A stretch of 64,000 bases of DNA from Cerioporus squamosus (GCA_022592435.1 JABYQS010000087.1:1-64000); one strand, 5' to 3'. Numbered from the stretch's first letter, positions 23,208 to 35,728 are shown. Numbers and translations are program-made. The notes: a model not told the origin generated them from the sequence alone.

Positions 23208-26200
23208 TCAGCGAGGCTTCGTCGGGGTCTCGCCAACCAGGATCCGCGCTCTAGCACTCCCGGCGCGTACGGGCGTGTGCGCGTCTCCGAAGCCTCCCAA
23301 GTCTGCAGGACTACTGCTCACGGGAGGGCCTTCATCTCCGGACGAGAACCACTCCTGCGAGCCAGCCGCGCCCAACGTGAGGAGATCAGGCGAGCTATCG
23401 CGCAGCTTCCATTCGTCGCCCTCACCGTCTTCTGTGACGACCGAATGCGTACGTTGCCGTCTTGCCTTCGTAGGAGTCGCGAGGTGGTCCGCGTCATCGT
23501 CATCGTCGTCCGTATCGATGTTCAGACTGTCTACCCGGCTCAGCTCGGACGAGTTGGCTACCTGAAGCTGCGATTGCGTCCGGGAGCTTGAGGAAGCAGA
23601 CTTCCCAGCGGTAGCGTTCGCGAATAGAGCAGGTATACGCGCTAGCGACTGCGACTGCGACTGCGACTGAGACTGCGACTTCATGTTTCGGGTCAGCGTC
23701 CTCTTCGGCTTGACCGGTGTCGCAGCCACAAGGACACTGCCCATCGAAGCCGCCTTCGCAGCTGTGGTCGCCTTCGTCGACCTATCGCCCTCGCCCTCGC
23801 CAGCGGTAGATCGCTGACTTTGTGTACGCGAAAGCGACGGCCCAGGTGCGGGGATGGACGCAGTGCGCTCGAGCTCGGCCTTCTTCGCCGCGGCGCGGGC
23901 CTTGCTGAACTTGGTCGTCATGGTAACTTCAAACATCGTCGCACGTTTGCGCAGGCCATTCGGGCCGATGCTGAGCGAGCGCGACCGTTCCCGCTTCTCC
24001 TGCTCGAGCGACATGGATAATGAGCGCGACCGGGAGCGTAGGTCTGTCTCCTTCCCCTTGTCCTTGCCGTTGCCCTTGGCGGCCGTGGCAGAAGAAGTGC
24101 CCTTGGATGAGCCGGTCGTGGCGGCAGAGGACTTGGCACGCTTGGTAGGGGGCTTGGGAGAGAGGGGTGGCGAGAGCAGGAGCGAGTCCGAGTCCGAGTT
24201 GCCCGCATCGGGAAAGAGCTTGGATCGGAAAAGCGCGCACAGCTCCGGGAGCTTCTCCTTGAATCTGCGACCGCACTATGTCAGTCCGTGCGTTCTCGTA
24301 CAGTTCGAGGTCCGATGCATGAAGACGCAAAGACGTACAGGGGCTCGACCACATCCTCGCAGAATGCTTGCATCCAGTCTCGGCCGTCCGTCGCCTTCTC
24401 TTTGCCCTTGCTCCCGTTGGTCGCCTGCCCGCGGTCGAGGGAGCTGTCCACGGACTGCATGAGCTGCCACATCGCCATTTTGTCCATGTAGCTCTCGAGC
24501 CGCTCCTCGAGGGGCGGCAGCGGAGGCTCCTCCGCCCGCTCACGTTCACGTTCTTTGCGCTTTCGCCTCTTCGGCTTTGACGGCGAGAGCGAGGGCGGCA
24601 ACGGCAGGGAGTCCGCCTCGGCGAGCGCTGGCGCGGCAGCCCGTTCTCCCGGGAGGGAGAGCAGCAAGAGATGCAGGAGAATCTGGATCTGGACCCTGCA
24701 GAAGTGATGCCACGGGAGGGCGGGGCGTGTGAGCGTGGGCGGGCGCAGAGACAGATCGGGCAAAACACATGGGACTCCCACTCACTCTCTCCGCTCGAAC
24801 TTCTCGAGCCACGAGTTCTTGAGGCGCTCGTGCGCCTCGTATTCCGCCTCCTGCGTCTGGTCCTGGCCGTGCTCCTGCTGGTCGTCGCTGCCGATCTTGT
24901 CCTTGTGGTAAGCATACCACATGTACTCTTCCTCGGGGTCGGCCGGCTCGTTTTCCTCCAGGAGCAGCCGGCGGATTCGGGTCTGGTACTTCTGCGAGGC
25001 GGCACGGCTTGTCAGGAGGATCGGCTTGAGGAGGGAGTGTAATGGATGGGCGGCCGGCGAGGGTGCTGAGGCTTCAGCCTCAGAAGGTGAAGGTGAAGGC
25101 GATGCCGCGGTTGCCGACACGCGCATTAGGGCACGTATGAGGAATTGCAGCGGCATGATTGACTGGGAGTAGAGCGGTCAGCGTTGCGAACATGCTGTGC
25201 GGACATCTGCGGCGCGATATGCGATATGGAGGGCCCAACGTCACATGAACGGAGCCATTGGTTGCGAGCGCAGCGGCGGAAATAAAACAAGATGGGAGGA
25301 GGGTCGTGCCCTCCCGCGTATGGCATGAGCGAGGACGTCGCTCGTGTGCATATCACCGCAGTTAAGATTGACTATGACGAAGCAAGGAAGGCGAAGCGCT
25401 GATGCTCTTGGAAGGTAGAGCGAATGGGCAAGATGCCCTACCGCTCTCAGGAGGTGCAGTAGCACGGAATGTATTTTACTGGAACGGGGTCTTAATGAAA
25501 TGCTGCGGTGCACAGAGCATGTCGGACAGATGCAATGCGGGACCGGGAGCTGGGCGACGAGGGGATATGGAGCTTCTTCGTGACTAACCGCTTTAGCCAA
25601 CACGGAGCCAGTATCAGCGATGTCGTGCTCGTGCCCACCATGTCTCACGGACGTCCCCCACAATTCAGTCCGCTAGGTTCTGCCAGATGATCAGCCACGC
25701 CCTGAGGAACAGGGAGAGAAGGCGGGCAGGACAATAAGCCCATGCCAATTGCCCTCGGCATGTCCTCTCGGAAGGGGGTGGTTGAGTTAGTGGGTGTCGC
25801 CTTCAGCGGTCGAGAGCGATCTCTAGAAAGACCATTACGACATCGCAATAATCTCAGTGGAGATGTGGTGACCTATCAACCGCCTGAAGATCGAAGAAGG
25901 ATATTAGGATTCCCACTGGAGGAACGGGACTATTCGTGGACACCACCGCATATTGGGTTTGGCACGTGTCGATAATACAAGGGGCAGAAAGGAGGCTGTA
26001 GCATCTGGGGCATCGCACAGAAGGAGTAGCAGCGTTGCACCAAGGGGGCGGGGAACAAGATATTGCCGAGCACGAATGCTCGGCCCAAATCCGACACGTG
26101 CTGGCACCGTCAGTGTAGCCTGCCCATTCGGTCCGCCCAGACTGACAGAGGTGAGTGCTCAAAAGGCTCCGACAGCAGGAAACAATAGTAGACTCATACC

Positions 26201-26678
26201 ACCACGTTCAAGAGGCAGTGCGACGCATGTAGGGGTGCCCGGCGGATACGCATCCCGGCGCACATCCCCGAGCACCCCACATCGTGGTCGCCCCGGAGCT
26301 CATGCGTTCGCGCGCAGGCCGGAAGCCCGGGGGCGCTGCAGGTCTCGAGCAGGCCTGATGGGCTCTCGGTGTGGATTATATACCTCCACAGCACGTCCCT
26401 GACAGCGTCGCGGCAGCCGATGCGAGAAAATCGGACGCGTACTGCGTGATTGAACTCATGATAAAACAGACACACGAACGAGGCAGACACGAGGCGTGAC
26501 GGCTCACCTGCGGTAACCATAGGAATTGTAGGTAAGTTCGGGAGACGTATTCCTCTGGCGTCTCCGCGGCAGCGTCGGGATACGGCAGTTCGCGATTGAG
26601 ATTGCGCTCCTGCGTGGCAAGCCATTTGACGGACGGGTTTGTCGGCAGGATGTACAGTGGTTGCGCGATCGATACCAT
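23208..26678 (-). CDS. SLD3: DNA replication initiation factor Sld3-like (Treslin/Sld3 domain)
   Basis: Sld3 brings Cdc45 to the Mcm2-7 helicase and, once phosphorylated by CDK, binds Dpb11 to fire origins. Four exons (26678-26508, 25162-24786, 24695-24339, 24264-23208) join in frame to 653 aa. Exon 1 ends ...VSRTYLQFLWLPQ and exon 2 continues SIMPLQFLIRALMRV, a junction typical of basidiomycete Sld3. The helical core includes EYEAHERLKNSWLEKFERRE, VQIQILLHLLLLSLPG, ESYMDKMAMWQLMQSVD and DWMQAFCEDVVEPLFKEKL. The C-terminal half is Ser/Lys-rich and disordered, with an SQ dipeptide run. CDK-type S/T-P-x-K/R sites include ATPVKPKR, ATPTKARR, HTPVRAG and ETPTKPR, matching the family's regulation. 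The first intron (25163-26507) is 1,345 bp, against about 70-90 bp for the others. No frame break was seen. The name rests on remembered family sequence, not a search. Confidence 0.72.
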
Positions 26679-26778
26679 GTTCGGTCTGCTCTGTGACCAC
26701 GGTGGTTAAGCCGAGACAGACGGAGACGTCGGAGATGGCGGTGGCGGAAGGGAACGAAGCGGCGAATTGCCTCGCGCG

Positions 26779-26843
26779 ACGCGTCTGTGACGTGACAAGC
26801 GCGCCAATCACGTGAGCCAGCGTCTTGGTAGGGTGTGACGCGT
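26779..26843. promoter_or_regulatory. Two MCB (ACGCGT) elements upstream of the Sld3-like gene
   Basis: ACGCGT occurs at 26779-26784 and 26838-26843, about 100 and 160 bp upstream of the ATG at 26678. This is the binding site of the MBF cell-cycle factor, which in fungi drives G1/S genes such as replication factors. A CACGTG E-box (26810-26815) lies between them. The sites are visible; the regulation is inferred. Confidence 0.5.
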
Positions 26844-29555
26844 GACAGGGGAAGTTGGTTCGGTTCTCGGGAACGGGTGGCTGGCTTCTGTGGTTGCTAC
26901 GTGCTGGTCCTCCGTCCCATCTTCTCGGCCTTCGACCGGATGCTGTGTGCGCCGTGCGTTGAGGCTCGACGCCCTGTTGCCATACTGGCCCCGCCTAAGC
27001 CGCCTGTGGGAGCCATTTGCGCGTATATGGGCCCTGTACGTCTTCGAGGGCCAGCGCTCTCGGACGCTGGGTCTCCCTCGTTGCCAGGAAGGACGTAATC
27101 CGACCACTACTGCCACCGTCAACGACGTGTGCGGCGTTCCGTAGCTGCGTATCACCCACCCTGTCCGCTGATCGCACCCGACGGAGAATGGATCCGCAGT
27201 GGCCGTGGTCCATTCAGAAGACTCGCACTCCAGCGGTGACGATATCACGATATCACGACTCGATGTCCTCGATAGGTAAGTACGTTCAGTCATTCACTCT
27301 GCGGACATCCCGGCTATACGTACGCACGTCCTCAGCTTGGTGACGGTGCCATTCATCTATCGTAGTGGCTCAGCTTCGGGAGCGCGCCCAGAGCGATTGT
27401 CCATAATGAACCGCAATTAACCTCCATTAACCCGCAGTGCTGCTGAGTCAAAGAAGCTGATCCGAAGCCTGACCCCAGTCCGCCGCTTGACGGCAGTTAT
27501 GAACTGCCCGCACCCGCGATACAGTTCATCGCTCGACGCTCAACCGTAACGAGAGCAGCAGTGCGCTTGCACGATGGAGGATGGATATGTGGCCGGTTAA
27601 TCACCGGCCGCATCTTTGCTCCCTTGGTGTGGGGACGTCCGGAACCACGTTGAAGCCGTGTATCGTTCTGTGCCTTGCTCACCGACTGTCCTCCAGGAAT
27701 CCGCGTCGCACAGAACGCAACGCGTCCGTGCATCTCATCTCACGCTGCGCCTGGATCCTGAGACCTGTTGGAGGACGCCCGTCGCCCGCAGCGTACGCCG
27801 AAACTCCCATGGTCCCACGCACGAGCGCACAGTACATCTCCAATCTGCAATTGAAGATTCATATGTCAAGTGCCCGCTCACGTCACGGCTGCAGAACAGG
27901 CCTTGCCAGCGCCTTGGCCCCGAGCTGTCTTTTCGGTGAGCCCGGGTCAAACGCGCGTCTGAGCTTGCAGTTGTCATGATCGCTCCTGTTCCCACCTTCG
28001 CACCGTCCGGGTGCAATCTCGTCCTCAGAAGCCTGCTCCGTTACCGTGTTTGCAAGAGGCCGATTCCCGTCCGCAACGGCGTCGTCCGCGTCGTGACATC
28101 TTTGCAATGCGGGTGCCCGCAACAGGCTGGCTGGAGCAGCATTGCGATCAGGGCCGCGCCTGTCAATTGACAGAGTCATCCATCCGCCCAGCGACCGACC
28201 ATATGTCCTAACCGTAACCTCGTGTTCGGAGGAAGGATGACGAAAAGGGCCCTCCACAGAAAGTAGCTGAGACACCGCTGGAGTCCGAGCTTCTCGCAGC
28301 CGCAGCGGCATCCACGGCTGTCACCCGTCGTCATCGTCGGCCACACTAGGCAGGCGTGGGGCGGCAGCGCCGAGCTGGGACGTCGAGGACCAGGACCGGA
28401 CCGAGTGCTAATTGGCAGCGGTAGCGACGTGCGATATAATGGACGGACGATTGCGTTCATATCGCTCAATTGGCTGGTGTCGTGGAGGATATTGCCCGTA
28501 ATTGCGGTGGGAGTGCGCCGCTGGGTGGCTTTGCGCGGGTTGCAACGGGCACATGGACGATGTCGTCGAAGCATGCGAGCACGAGGCGTCGGCAGCCCGC
28601 GTCCGACTCGTTGCCTTGTCACTGCTGATGAGGATCGGCAACGGCCACACATTCAGTCGGCCCTGGGAGTCGGTTGCCCTGGGTTGCCAGCCCCGCGACG
28701 CCCGCCTGCAGCAGTAGCAGGCGCCGGGGCCGATCTTATCTTGCCGCCGCATCAACCACCACCAACTGCCCAGAAAGGCACTCGTCCTCCTCGTCCGTCA
28801 CGCCTCCCCCGGACGCGGTGCACTGCCGATCAGCCTGCAGCCCCGCGTGCCTATCCCCGCGGAAACCACCCGCGCGCGGGGTTTGCGCGAGCTCGTCGTC
28901 GTCCCCGTCGGTCGCGACTTCGCGCGCGCGGTGGACTCGCACAATCATCGCCGTAGTTCCGTCGTAATGCGGGTAGCTATCCGAACGCATTAGCGTCAGC
29001 CGGAACGCCGGACATCGCTGGCCTCCCTGGTAACAAGCTCTAGACTCGAACGCAGCTGCCGTCGGACCTGCGCCTGCGGCCTGGGGTTTCCCGCGTCAGC
29101 TTCTCGGGACGCAACGACGTCCCTTGGCACCGGCGTCTGTGTGCTGTTTCGGGATTAGTCTCCCTCCATTGCGCAACGGCTTCAAAGTTTCCCCAGGGTT
29201 GTGGCAGTAATTCTCGCTCGATCGCGTCGATAAGTTTCGGTTTCGGCTCCATTTCGTCGCAGCGCGCCAGCCGCTCATCATGCTCGCCCGGTCTCCAGGT
29301 TATTTCCACGCGTCCGGGGCTCTCCTTGCGCTCCTTCCCTTTCCTTTCGTTCGTGACCGTCTCCGGGTCTGGCATCTCCCCTCCTCCCCCGAACCGATGT
29401 GCTGAAGCTCTCTGGGTCTGTGTGTATCATTGCTCCGCCGAAGGCTTGAACCCCCTTCGACGCCGTATACTCAATCTGGTTCTTAATTCTGGACGCCCCT
29501 AATTAACGCAACGCACCTGCTCGCTGGTTCTCAACTGTAATCGCTCTTTGTCTCT
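26844..29555. other. 2.7 kb interval between divergent Sld3-like and homeobox genes
   Basis: No ORF with family resemblance, tRNA or clear repeat was found. A short direct repeat, GATATCACGATATCACGA, lies at about 27239-27256. The region probably contains the promoter and 5' leader of the homeobox gene to the right; the ORFs over 28.4-29.4 kb look like chance frames in GC-rich DNA. Confidence 0.5.
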
Positions 29556-31384
29556 ATGAACATGTCACGCAACGCTGCAGACGCGCCATCTTCTGCTCCT
29601 GGTAATCCCACCGACGAACAACACCGCAGGTCATCCCGCCGTACGCACTCCAGTTCGCCCCCCAGACGCACCCTCCCGTCAGACCCGCACGCCCTCCCGG
29701 GAGCTTCCTCCTCCAGTCACATCGCTTCACACCACTCCCAATCCGCCTCCTCATCACACCTCGACACGCCCGCCGCCACCGCGCCCGCGTCTGATCCCGA
29801 GTCAAGCTCCCGCAGGAGGAAGCGTGAGCGCTCCAGCCCTTCGGGATCATCCTCACAAGGCGACATGGCGGACACGGAAATGGAAGGAGGTGCGAGCAAG
29901 CCATCGCCTTCTGAGAGTGCTCCCGAGGGCCCGCCAGCCAAGAAGAAACGGACACGGACGTTGACCACGCCACACCAGGCAGCCGTCCTACATGCACTGC
30001 TCGCGCAGGTACGTCGTCGCCCATCTCCGCGAACGCGTCATTTCCCCGCTCTAACACCTGTCGTCATAGTCGCGCTTCCCCACCACGCAGATGCGCGAGG
30101 AGGTCGGCCGGTCCATAGGACTCAGTGCTCGCAAGGTGCAGGTACGTCGTACTTCCGTCGCTCGCGGACGCTGCTTCCGATGCTCATGCCCTCCATTCCT
30201 TTCGTTCTCCGTGCCAAGATTTGGTTCCAGGCAAGCATGCTTCCCCTGCTTCGCGTACCTAGCGATCGTGCTGACCGCGCGCTACAGAACCAACGTCAGA
30301 AGGCACGTCGGCCCCGCGGCCAAGCGTCAACCACATCCGCTCCCCTCACTCGTCCGCCCCAGTTCGGGCCCTTCACGAACGCGCCGCCGGGCACGTCGAG
30401 CGACTTGAGCCCCACAACCGTCACCGGTCACCCGGGCACGAGCGCGGAAGGCTTCTATTCGCGCGGCCCCGGCGGTGTTGGGGAGATGGCGTACGGCGGC
30501 GCGAGCGCGCCTTCTAGCGCATCCTCAGAGCGGTTCGCGCATTCTTCCCATCGCGATGCCTATCTTGCCGATGAATACGCGAGATCTGGGATGCCCCCGA
30601 CTCAGCTCGCGGGCCCCGGTTATACCCGGCTCGAGCCGACGCCCTGCCTTCGACGACCCAGCGTGGAGGACGCGCCCCCCGCCGCTCTCGTCGTCGCGAC
30701 CGTCAACGTCGGCCGCCGCCAGGGAGCTGCCAGAGTTGTATAGACTCAAGCCCCGCCCAGGTCGACGGCGGGCGAGCAGGGTCCCGAGCTGACCCTGACG
30801 CTGCCCCCAGTCATGACGAACGTCCCGCGCTCTCGGGGAGGACCCATGTCGTAGCCCCATCAGCCCGCTCAGCGCAGGCGTGTACCCGTCTCTTGCGTCC
30901 CCTAAGCGCGCTCGAGGCAGGCACGTCCGCTCAACGCCGCCATACTTCGACGAATCCCGGCGCACACTCCCGCAGCCGAACGTCGACTTCTCCACTTCCA
31001 CGTCCCGTGCTCAACATCCCGCCCCCATTCACGCTGCAGCCGCAGCCGCAGTGGGATGATCCGCCTTCTCGCCGCTTCTCGCGCCGCCGCTCCCCGCCTG
31101 CACCCGCACGGTATTGCGCCGCCATTCGGGAGCTCCCCGACCAATCTCAGCCGCCATTTCGGCAGGAATCCCTCCGAGCCTCTCTAGCGTCGTCCCCAGC
31201 CGCATGCGGCCCCACCAATGCGCAGCCCGGATTCTCCTGTCCCACGCACGCGCTCGACCCCGTACGATCTACGGCAGGACGTGCGCCGCCAGAGCCACCC
31301 TGCACGAACCCGGATTTCACCACGACTTCGCCGACGAACCGCCTGCCCGCTAGTCAAACATTACTGCTAATCACTCGCTGCTAA
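29556..31384 (+). CDS. Homeodomain transcription factor (micro-exon in helix 3; C-terminus frame-broken)
   Basis: Nuclear DNA-binding regulator. Exon 1 (29556-30008) encodes a long Ser/Pro-rich N-terminus, an acidic stretch and a basic run PPAKKKRTRTLTTPHQ that opens the homeodomain. Exon 2 (30070-30141) gives SRFPTTQMREEVGRSIGL. Exon 3 (30219-30230) is only 12 nt and encodes IWFQ. Exon 4 (30288 on) begins NQRQKARRPRG. Together they form helix 3 with the invariant WFQNxR. The intron after the micro-exon has a GC donor (CAG|GCAAGC). In exon 4 the first frame stops at 30743, but convincing coding sequence continues in other frames: AFDDPAWRTRPPPLSSSRP, then YPSLASPKRARGRHVRSTPP and PPFTLQPQPQWDDP. 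At least three frame breaks are therefore needed, and the 3' end given is approximate. It is not a typical mating-type HD1/HD2 homeodomain. Confidence 0.82.
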
Positions 31385-32113
31385 TTCGGCCAATGAAGCC
31401 GGCCTGCCTCGCCGCGGAGCCTGCGTCCGCCGCGCCTTGTGTATATTCTTCCGTGCGACCAAAGTACCAGCACGCCCACGATCCTTGCCTCGACTTTGCC
31501 ACGTCTTTTCACGAACTCTGCACGTTGCACTTCACGCACTATAGCGCCTACTGTACCCGCTCTCTAATTCCCGGAATCTGGAACCCGGATCCTGGATGTC
31601 TCGTCTCGCACGGTGCCCGCCTTAATATTGCTTAATCTCGCTCTTTGCCCGCCGACGTACCTTACCGTACAACACACGCGTATATAATCCCGCTTCCGTT
31701 CATTCTTTACCGCACCGCATTCGCGTTCGCACCTGCACCGAGTAGCCTCACGTCGACAATACGATACAGCCGTCGACCCACCTTCCTTCCCACGAGTCCT
31801 CCCTCCTACCTCAGACTGTCTGCTCCCATACGTACTGTACGCCCCGTATATTTCGCCCCCGCAACCGCCACACTACAGTATCTCTGCGTACGTGTACCTT
31901 GTCACCTGCATCTCTCCCACTGTCACTAACAACGGCTCTCCGTCTACTGTAGCGTACGAACCACAGAGGAAAAGTAGTTATATGTGCCCGAATTACGTAG
32001 CGTACAGAACACCAAATGTAGTACTCCTCTATCCTGCCCCGCAACCATCCCGTGTGAGAGCAGTATTTTCTGGCGCGATGAGTGGGTATTTGCATGCTAG
32101 ACCTATGGTAACA
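31385..32113. other. Convergent 3' region between homeobox and TOPORS-like genes
   Basis: The 730 bp are AT-richer than the flanks and hold TATATAATCC near 31681 and several TTAAT tracts. No gene was recognised; it probably consists of 3' untranslated sequence of the two convergent genes. Confidence 0.5.
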
Positions 32114-35100
32114 CTAAGCCATCCGCGCCTTCAGCCTGCTCTTCAGCAATATCTCCTGCGACGTGAGCTTTTCACTCTCGACTAGACGGAGGAAGCCCCC
32201 GGCCGCGGTCGCGGCTCTGTGCTCGTTTCCATCCCCGCTCCGTTGTCCCTTGCCTGCACCCAAGTCCACGGCAGGGGCACCGTGCAATGCTGCCCGCTTT
32301 GCGGCAGCGCAAGCCTGACACGGAGCTGTGCCTGGCTACGCAACTGAGCCTCCCGTCGTTCGGCACTGGCACTTAGCTCAAGCTCGGAGTCCGTAACCAC
32401 GGCGTCCGATCTGAGGGCCGTCGCGAGCACCACCAGCACGCGTGCCGGACGACTCCCCTGGCACAGGCACAGAGTGAGGTTCGCAAGGGCCATCGCGGGG
32501 ATGAGCAGCAGCCTCGCGGCCACGGGCTGACAGCGACGACAATTGAGCCTCCTCCTTCTCCTTCTCAGCGGTGGGAGTGGGAACGGGTCCGGCTACGGCC
32601 CGCCCTGCGCTTCTCGAGCTCGAGCTTCTGCATGAGCAGAAAACGTGGATCAGCGGGCGTGGCACCGCTTCCGCCGTGTGAAGTGCCTAGACGGGAAACG
32701 GGGCACGTAACCGCGATTAGGATACGAGTGTGATCGCAGGCCATCTTGCAAAATCTGCATGGCTCACCTGCAGAATGCGACACCGAGGACATGGGATGTG
32801 GCTATCTCCTGCCACAGACCCCGCTACGATGGTGTCCGCTGAGTTGTGCTTCCCACTTGAGTTGCCTTCGGCGGCTTCGGTGTGCTCTCTGCCTAGAGCA
32901 CGACGAGAAGCGGAAGAAGGATCCTCCCTTGAAGGCCGCCTGTCGCGTGCTCTCGTGCGCACGACCGTCTCCGAGGTAATTGGCTCTTGCCTGCCGATAG
33001 GAGGTCTCGGCCTGGTCCTGCCACAGCGGTACTATTGGCATTCGGGCGTGTCGAGGATGTCGAGATAGGGTCCGACAGACGTAGGAGCGGATGGCACGGT
33101 GTCGTCGGATGGAGGTGTATCGCCAGGGCGCAGGGCTTTCTCGCCAGAGACAGGCGCGGGTAGGGGTAGTGGGGCTTGTGACTGGGACAAGACAGGCCGG
33201 TCGCGAATCGCCATCTCTCTGCTTGTTCGGACGCGGTTCTCTGATTCCTCGGTGAGGTGCTCCTGCATCGTCTGCCATGCATTACGGCGAATACGAACGG
33301 GCTGCTTCGGCTGCCTGGGAGCAGGACCCGAGGTGGATGCCTCTGCAACGTCGATGACGCTCGGGGGGTGCGGGCACACCTACGGTCAATGGAGGCGTCG
33401 ATAAACCGGGGGCATTGTCGTCAGAACGGGGGTGCACGCTACGCTCCAAGGGAGCGAGTCTGCCGGCATCCCCACCGCCACCGAGGGCGATAGCATCGTC
33501 CTGGCGTGAGGAACGGGTGGATAAATTGGCCGCACTAACATCTTCGGCGCGTTGCTTCCCTTTCCTATCGCGTCTATCGTCGGTACTATTTGGACCACCA
33601 TGTCCTGCGGTACGGCTGGGCTGCGCGTGCGATGATCAGGGAAATAGGCCGAAGTAACCATTATACTGTCCCTCGAATGCGACCGAGCTTGCAGGCGACG
33701 TCCGTGACGGTATTCGTAATGATCTTCGTCCTGAGCTCTGCGCTGCTTGACCCAGACTCATGCACCCCTCCGCGAGGGGAGAGCATCGGCGACGCTCTAG
33801 ATCGCGAGGAGGGAGACCTCGATGTGTAGCGTTGCCGATGTCGAGGGGACGGAGAACGCCTCACGGATTCGTTCAGGGAGTGTGAACGGGAGCGGGAACG
33901 GGATCGTGCATGCCATCGTCGGACAGCTCGTTGAGGCGCATTCGGCCCAGGGACATCGGGTGGCACGTCGTACTATTGTTTGCTATGAATACGACCGCTA
34001 TGGAGGCCTGGAGCTAGGGAAACATATCTCACCTGGACATTGTTATCGTAAGCTGCAGGTCGCGATAGGGCGAGCGGAGGTAACAATACAGTTCTGTACA
34101 CAGATGAAACGTGGTCAGTGGCTAGAACATGCAGCAGATGCGGGAGCGCCGAGACCACTGGCCAGCAACCGGCATTCATAACCCCGAAGAACAGCGGATG
34201 ACAGAATAGGTCCCGAACGGTCATAGAGTGACCGCAGCCTGGACGAGCATTGACGGGTAAGCAGTCCGCTTCGCGAGTAAGGGGACAGACAGAGCATATG
34301 AACGGCATTCTCTCACATCCGCCAACACACAATAGCGACCACAGCATGCACGATGACTAAGAGATGGAAGAAGCATCGTAGACTCACCATGTGCGAAATG
34401 CTCCGCGTTCGCGCGTTCATGCCCGTGCTCGGCATCCATGTCCAGGAACTCGGATAGGAGCCGGACGGCTGGCTCAGAGCGGATATCCAGAGACTTCATG
34501 AGGGATACCGTGAACGTTGTCAAAACTGAGAGTGCACGTCACGCAATCAGTTTGTGTGGGTCACTAGAAACAGCATCCGTCTCCGACCGACCTCAACGTC
34601 TAGTCCGGCCCATACTCTCAGCTCACGCCGATGAATACTGTTGCCCGGGATATGTAATCTTGAGAAGCGGCAAATTGAGCTGGTGTGGGGAAGGGTCGAT
34701 AGCGAGTGTACGGATTGGAGGCTACGTGCTAGACCAGGCTTCAGGTTAGGTCTGAACCAATGAACGCACACATGCTTTGACGTGGAACAAACGCGGATCC
34801 CTCGAGGAGACTTGGTGATGCATGGAAAGGCATTTGGGGAACGCGTTTAACATTCGAGTCGGGACAAACTCACCTTGGCGTAGAGTCGATGCCTGTACAC
34901 CCATCTCCGTTTCTCGATCGCCCGTTCCAGCTCGTCAGTCTCCTCCAGCTCTCTCTGCCGCCGTTGTCCCCACACAATTTCACGGCGTCGTGCCGCTCTG
35001 CGACGGGCATTGCTTGCACCACCGCAGGACTCTCGGGCTGAGGGACGTGCGTAGAGGTGGCAAATAGTGCTTCTGATAGTCGTACTTCGAACGAATGTTG

Positions 35101-35407
35101 TGCATCAGGTACTTGCCTACGTCCTGAGAACAAAGCGGACATCTGCGAGACTGCTCTGTGAAGCTCGATAGTCAGTTCGCGCAAGGCTTTGATGGCGGTG
35201 GAAGCACTCACCGGACCAGATAAGGAGGCACTCGAAACAGAACTCATGAGAGCATGTCGGGATCATAGTTCGGTCTGCATAAGGCTGCAAGCATATGCTG
35301 CAGTGCTCCGCATCGGTGTCTTCAAGCTCTTCAGGCTCGACAGTATCCTCAGGCTCCGGTGGCGGACTGCTTTCGAGCTTGATTCGTTTTGTTGGCGGGC
35401 TTTTCAT
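32114..35407 (-). CDS. TOPORS-like RING-type E3 ligase with RS-rich region (frame-broken)
   Basis: Nuclear E3 ubiquitin/SUMO ligase of the Topors type. From ATG 35407 (MKSPPTKRIKL), an acidic leader precedes a C3HC4 RING: HCSICLQPYADRTMIPTC, SHEFCFECLLIW and, after an intron, EQSRRCPLCSQDVG. The family's middle part follows: SKYDYQKHYLPPLRTS, REIVWGQRRQRELEETDEL, EKRRWVYRHRLYAK, HVASNPYTRYRPFPTPAQF, then VSLMKSLDIRSEPAVRLL, ELYCYLRSPYRDL and YDVPPDVPGPNAPQ. An Arg-Ser region comes next (HARSRSRSRSHSLNES) and a helical C-terminus ending SQEILLKSRLKARMA with stop at 32114-32116. At least four or five one-base shifts are needed to link these pieces, around 34990-35055, 34640, the 34540 exon start, and 34045-34060. 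Either the assembly has indels here or the gene is decaying. Further exons between 33.65 and 32.1 kb are visible only in part. Confidence 0.7.
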
Positions 35408-35728
35408 CACAGGTGCAGTAGTTGAAGCACAAGAAAGAGATCGGATAGAAGCAAGTCAGAGAGACCGCGACCGTGACGGTCGAGAGCAAGGGTATATGTC
35501 CCCGAGCGCTGGCCATGAAGTCAACCTCAGGCTGGCGCTCGGCGTGTCGTCGAACTTGTACTCAGCCATCATCTACTGTTTCTCGCCCCATCCTCAGTTC
35601 AAAGATAGTTTCTGAACCCTGCTGGATTTCCGATTCGTATAATTGCTGAAACTCGCTGCGTAGAAGGACCCACACGACGCTCGCCCAATCGACAGCTACC
35701 TCAACTTGCTGAGCGGAACTTTGGATAG

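Noticed and set aside
29556..30743. Mating-type HD1/HD2 locus gene
   Set aside because: Helix 3 reads WFQNQRQKAR, as in ordinary homeobox factors; there is no divergent HD partner and no mitochondrial intermediate peptidase neighbour.
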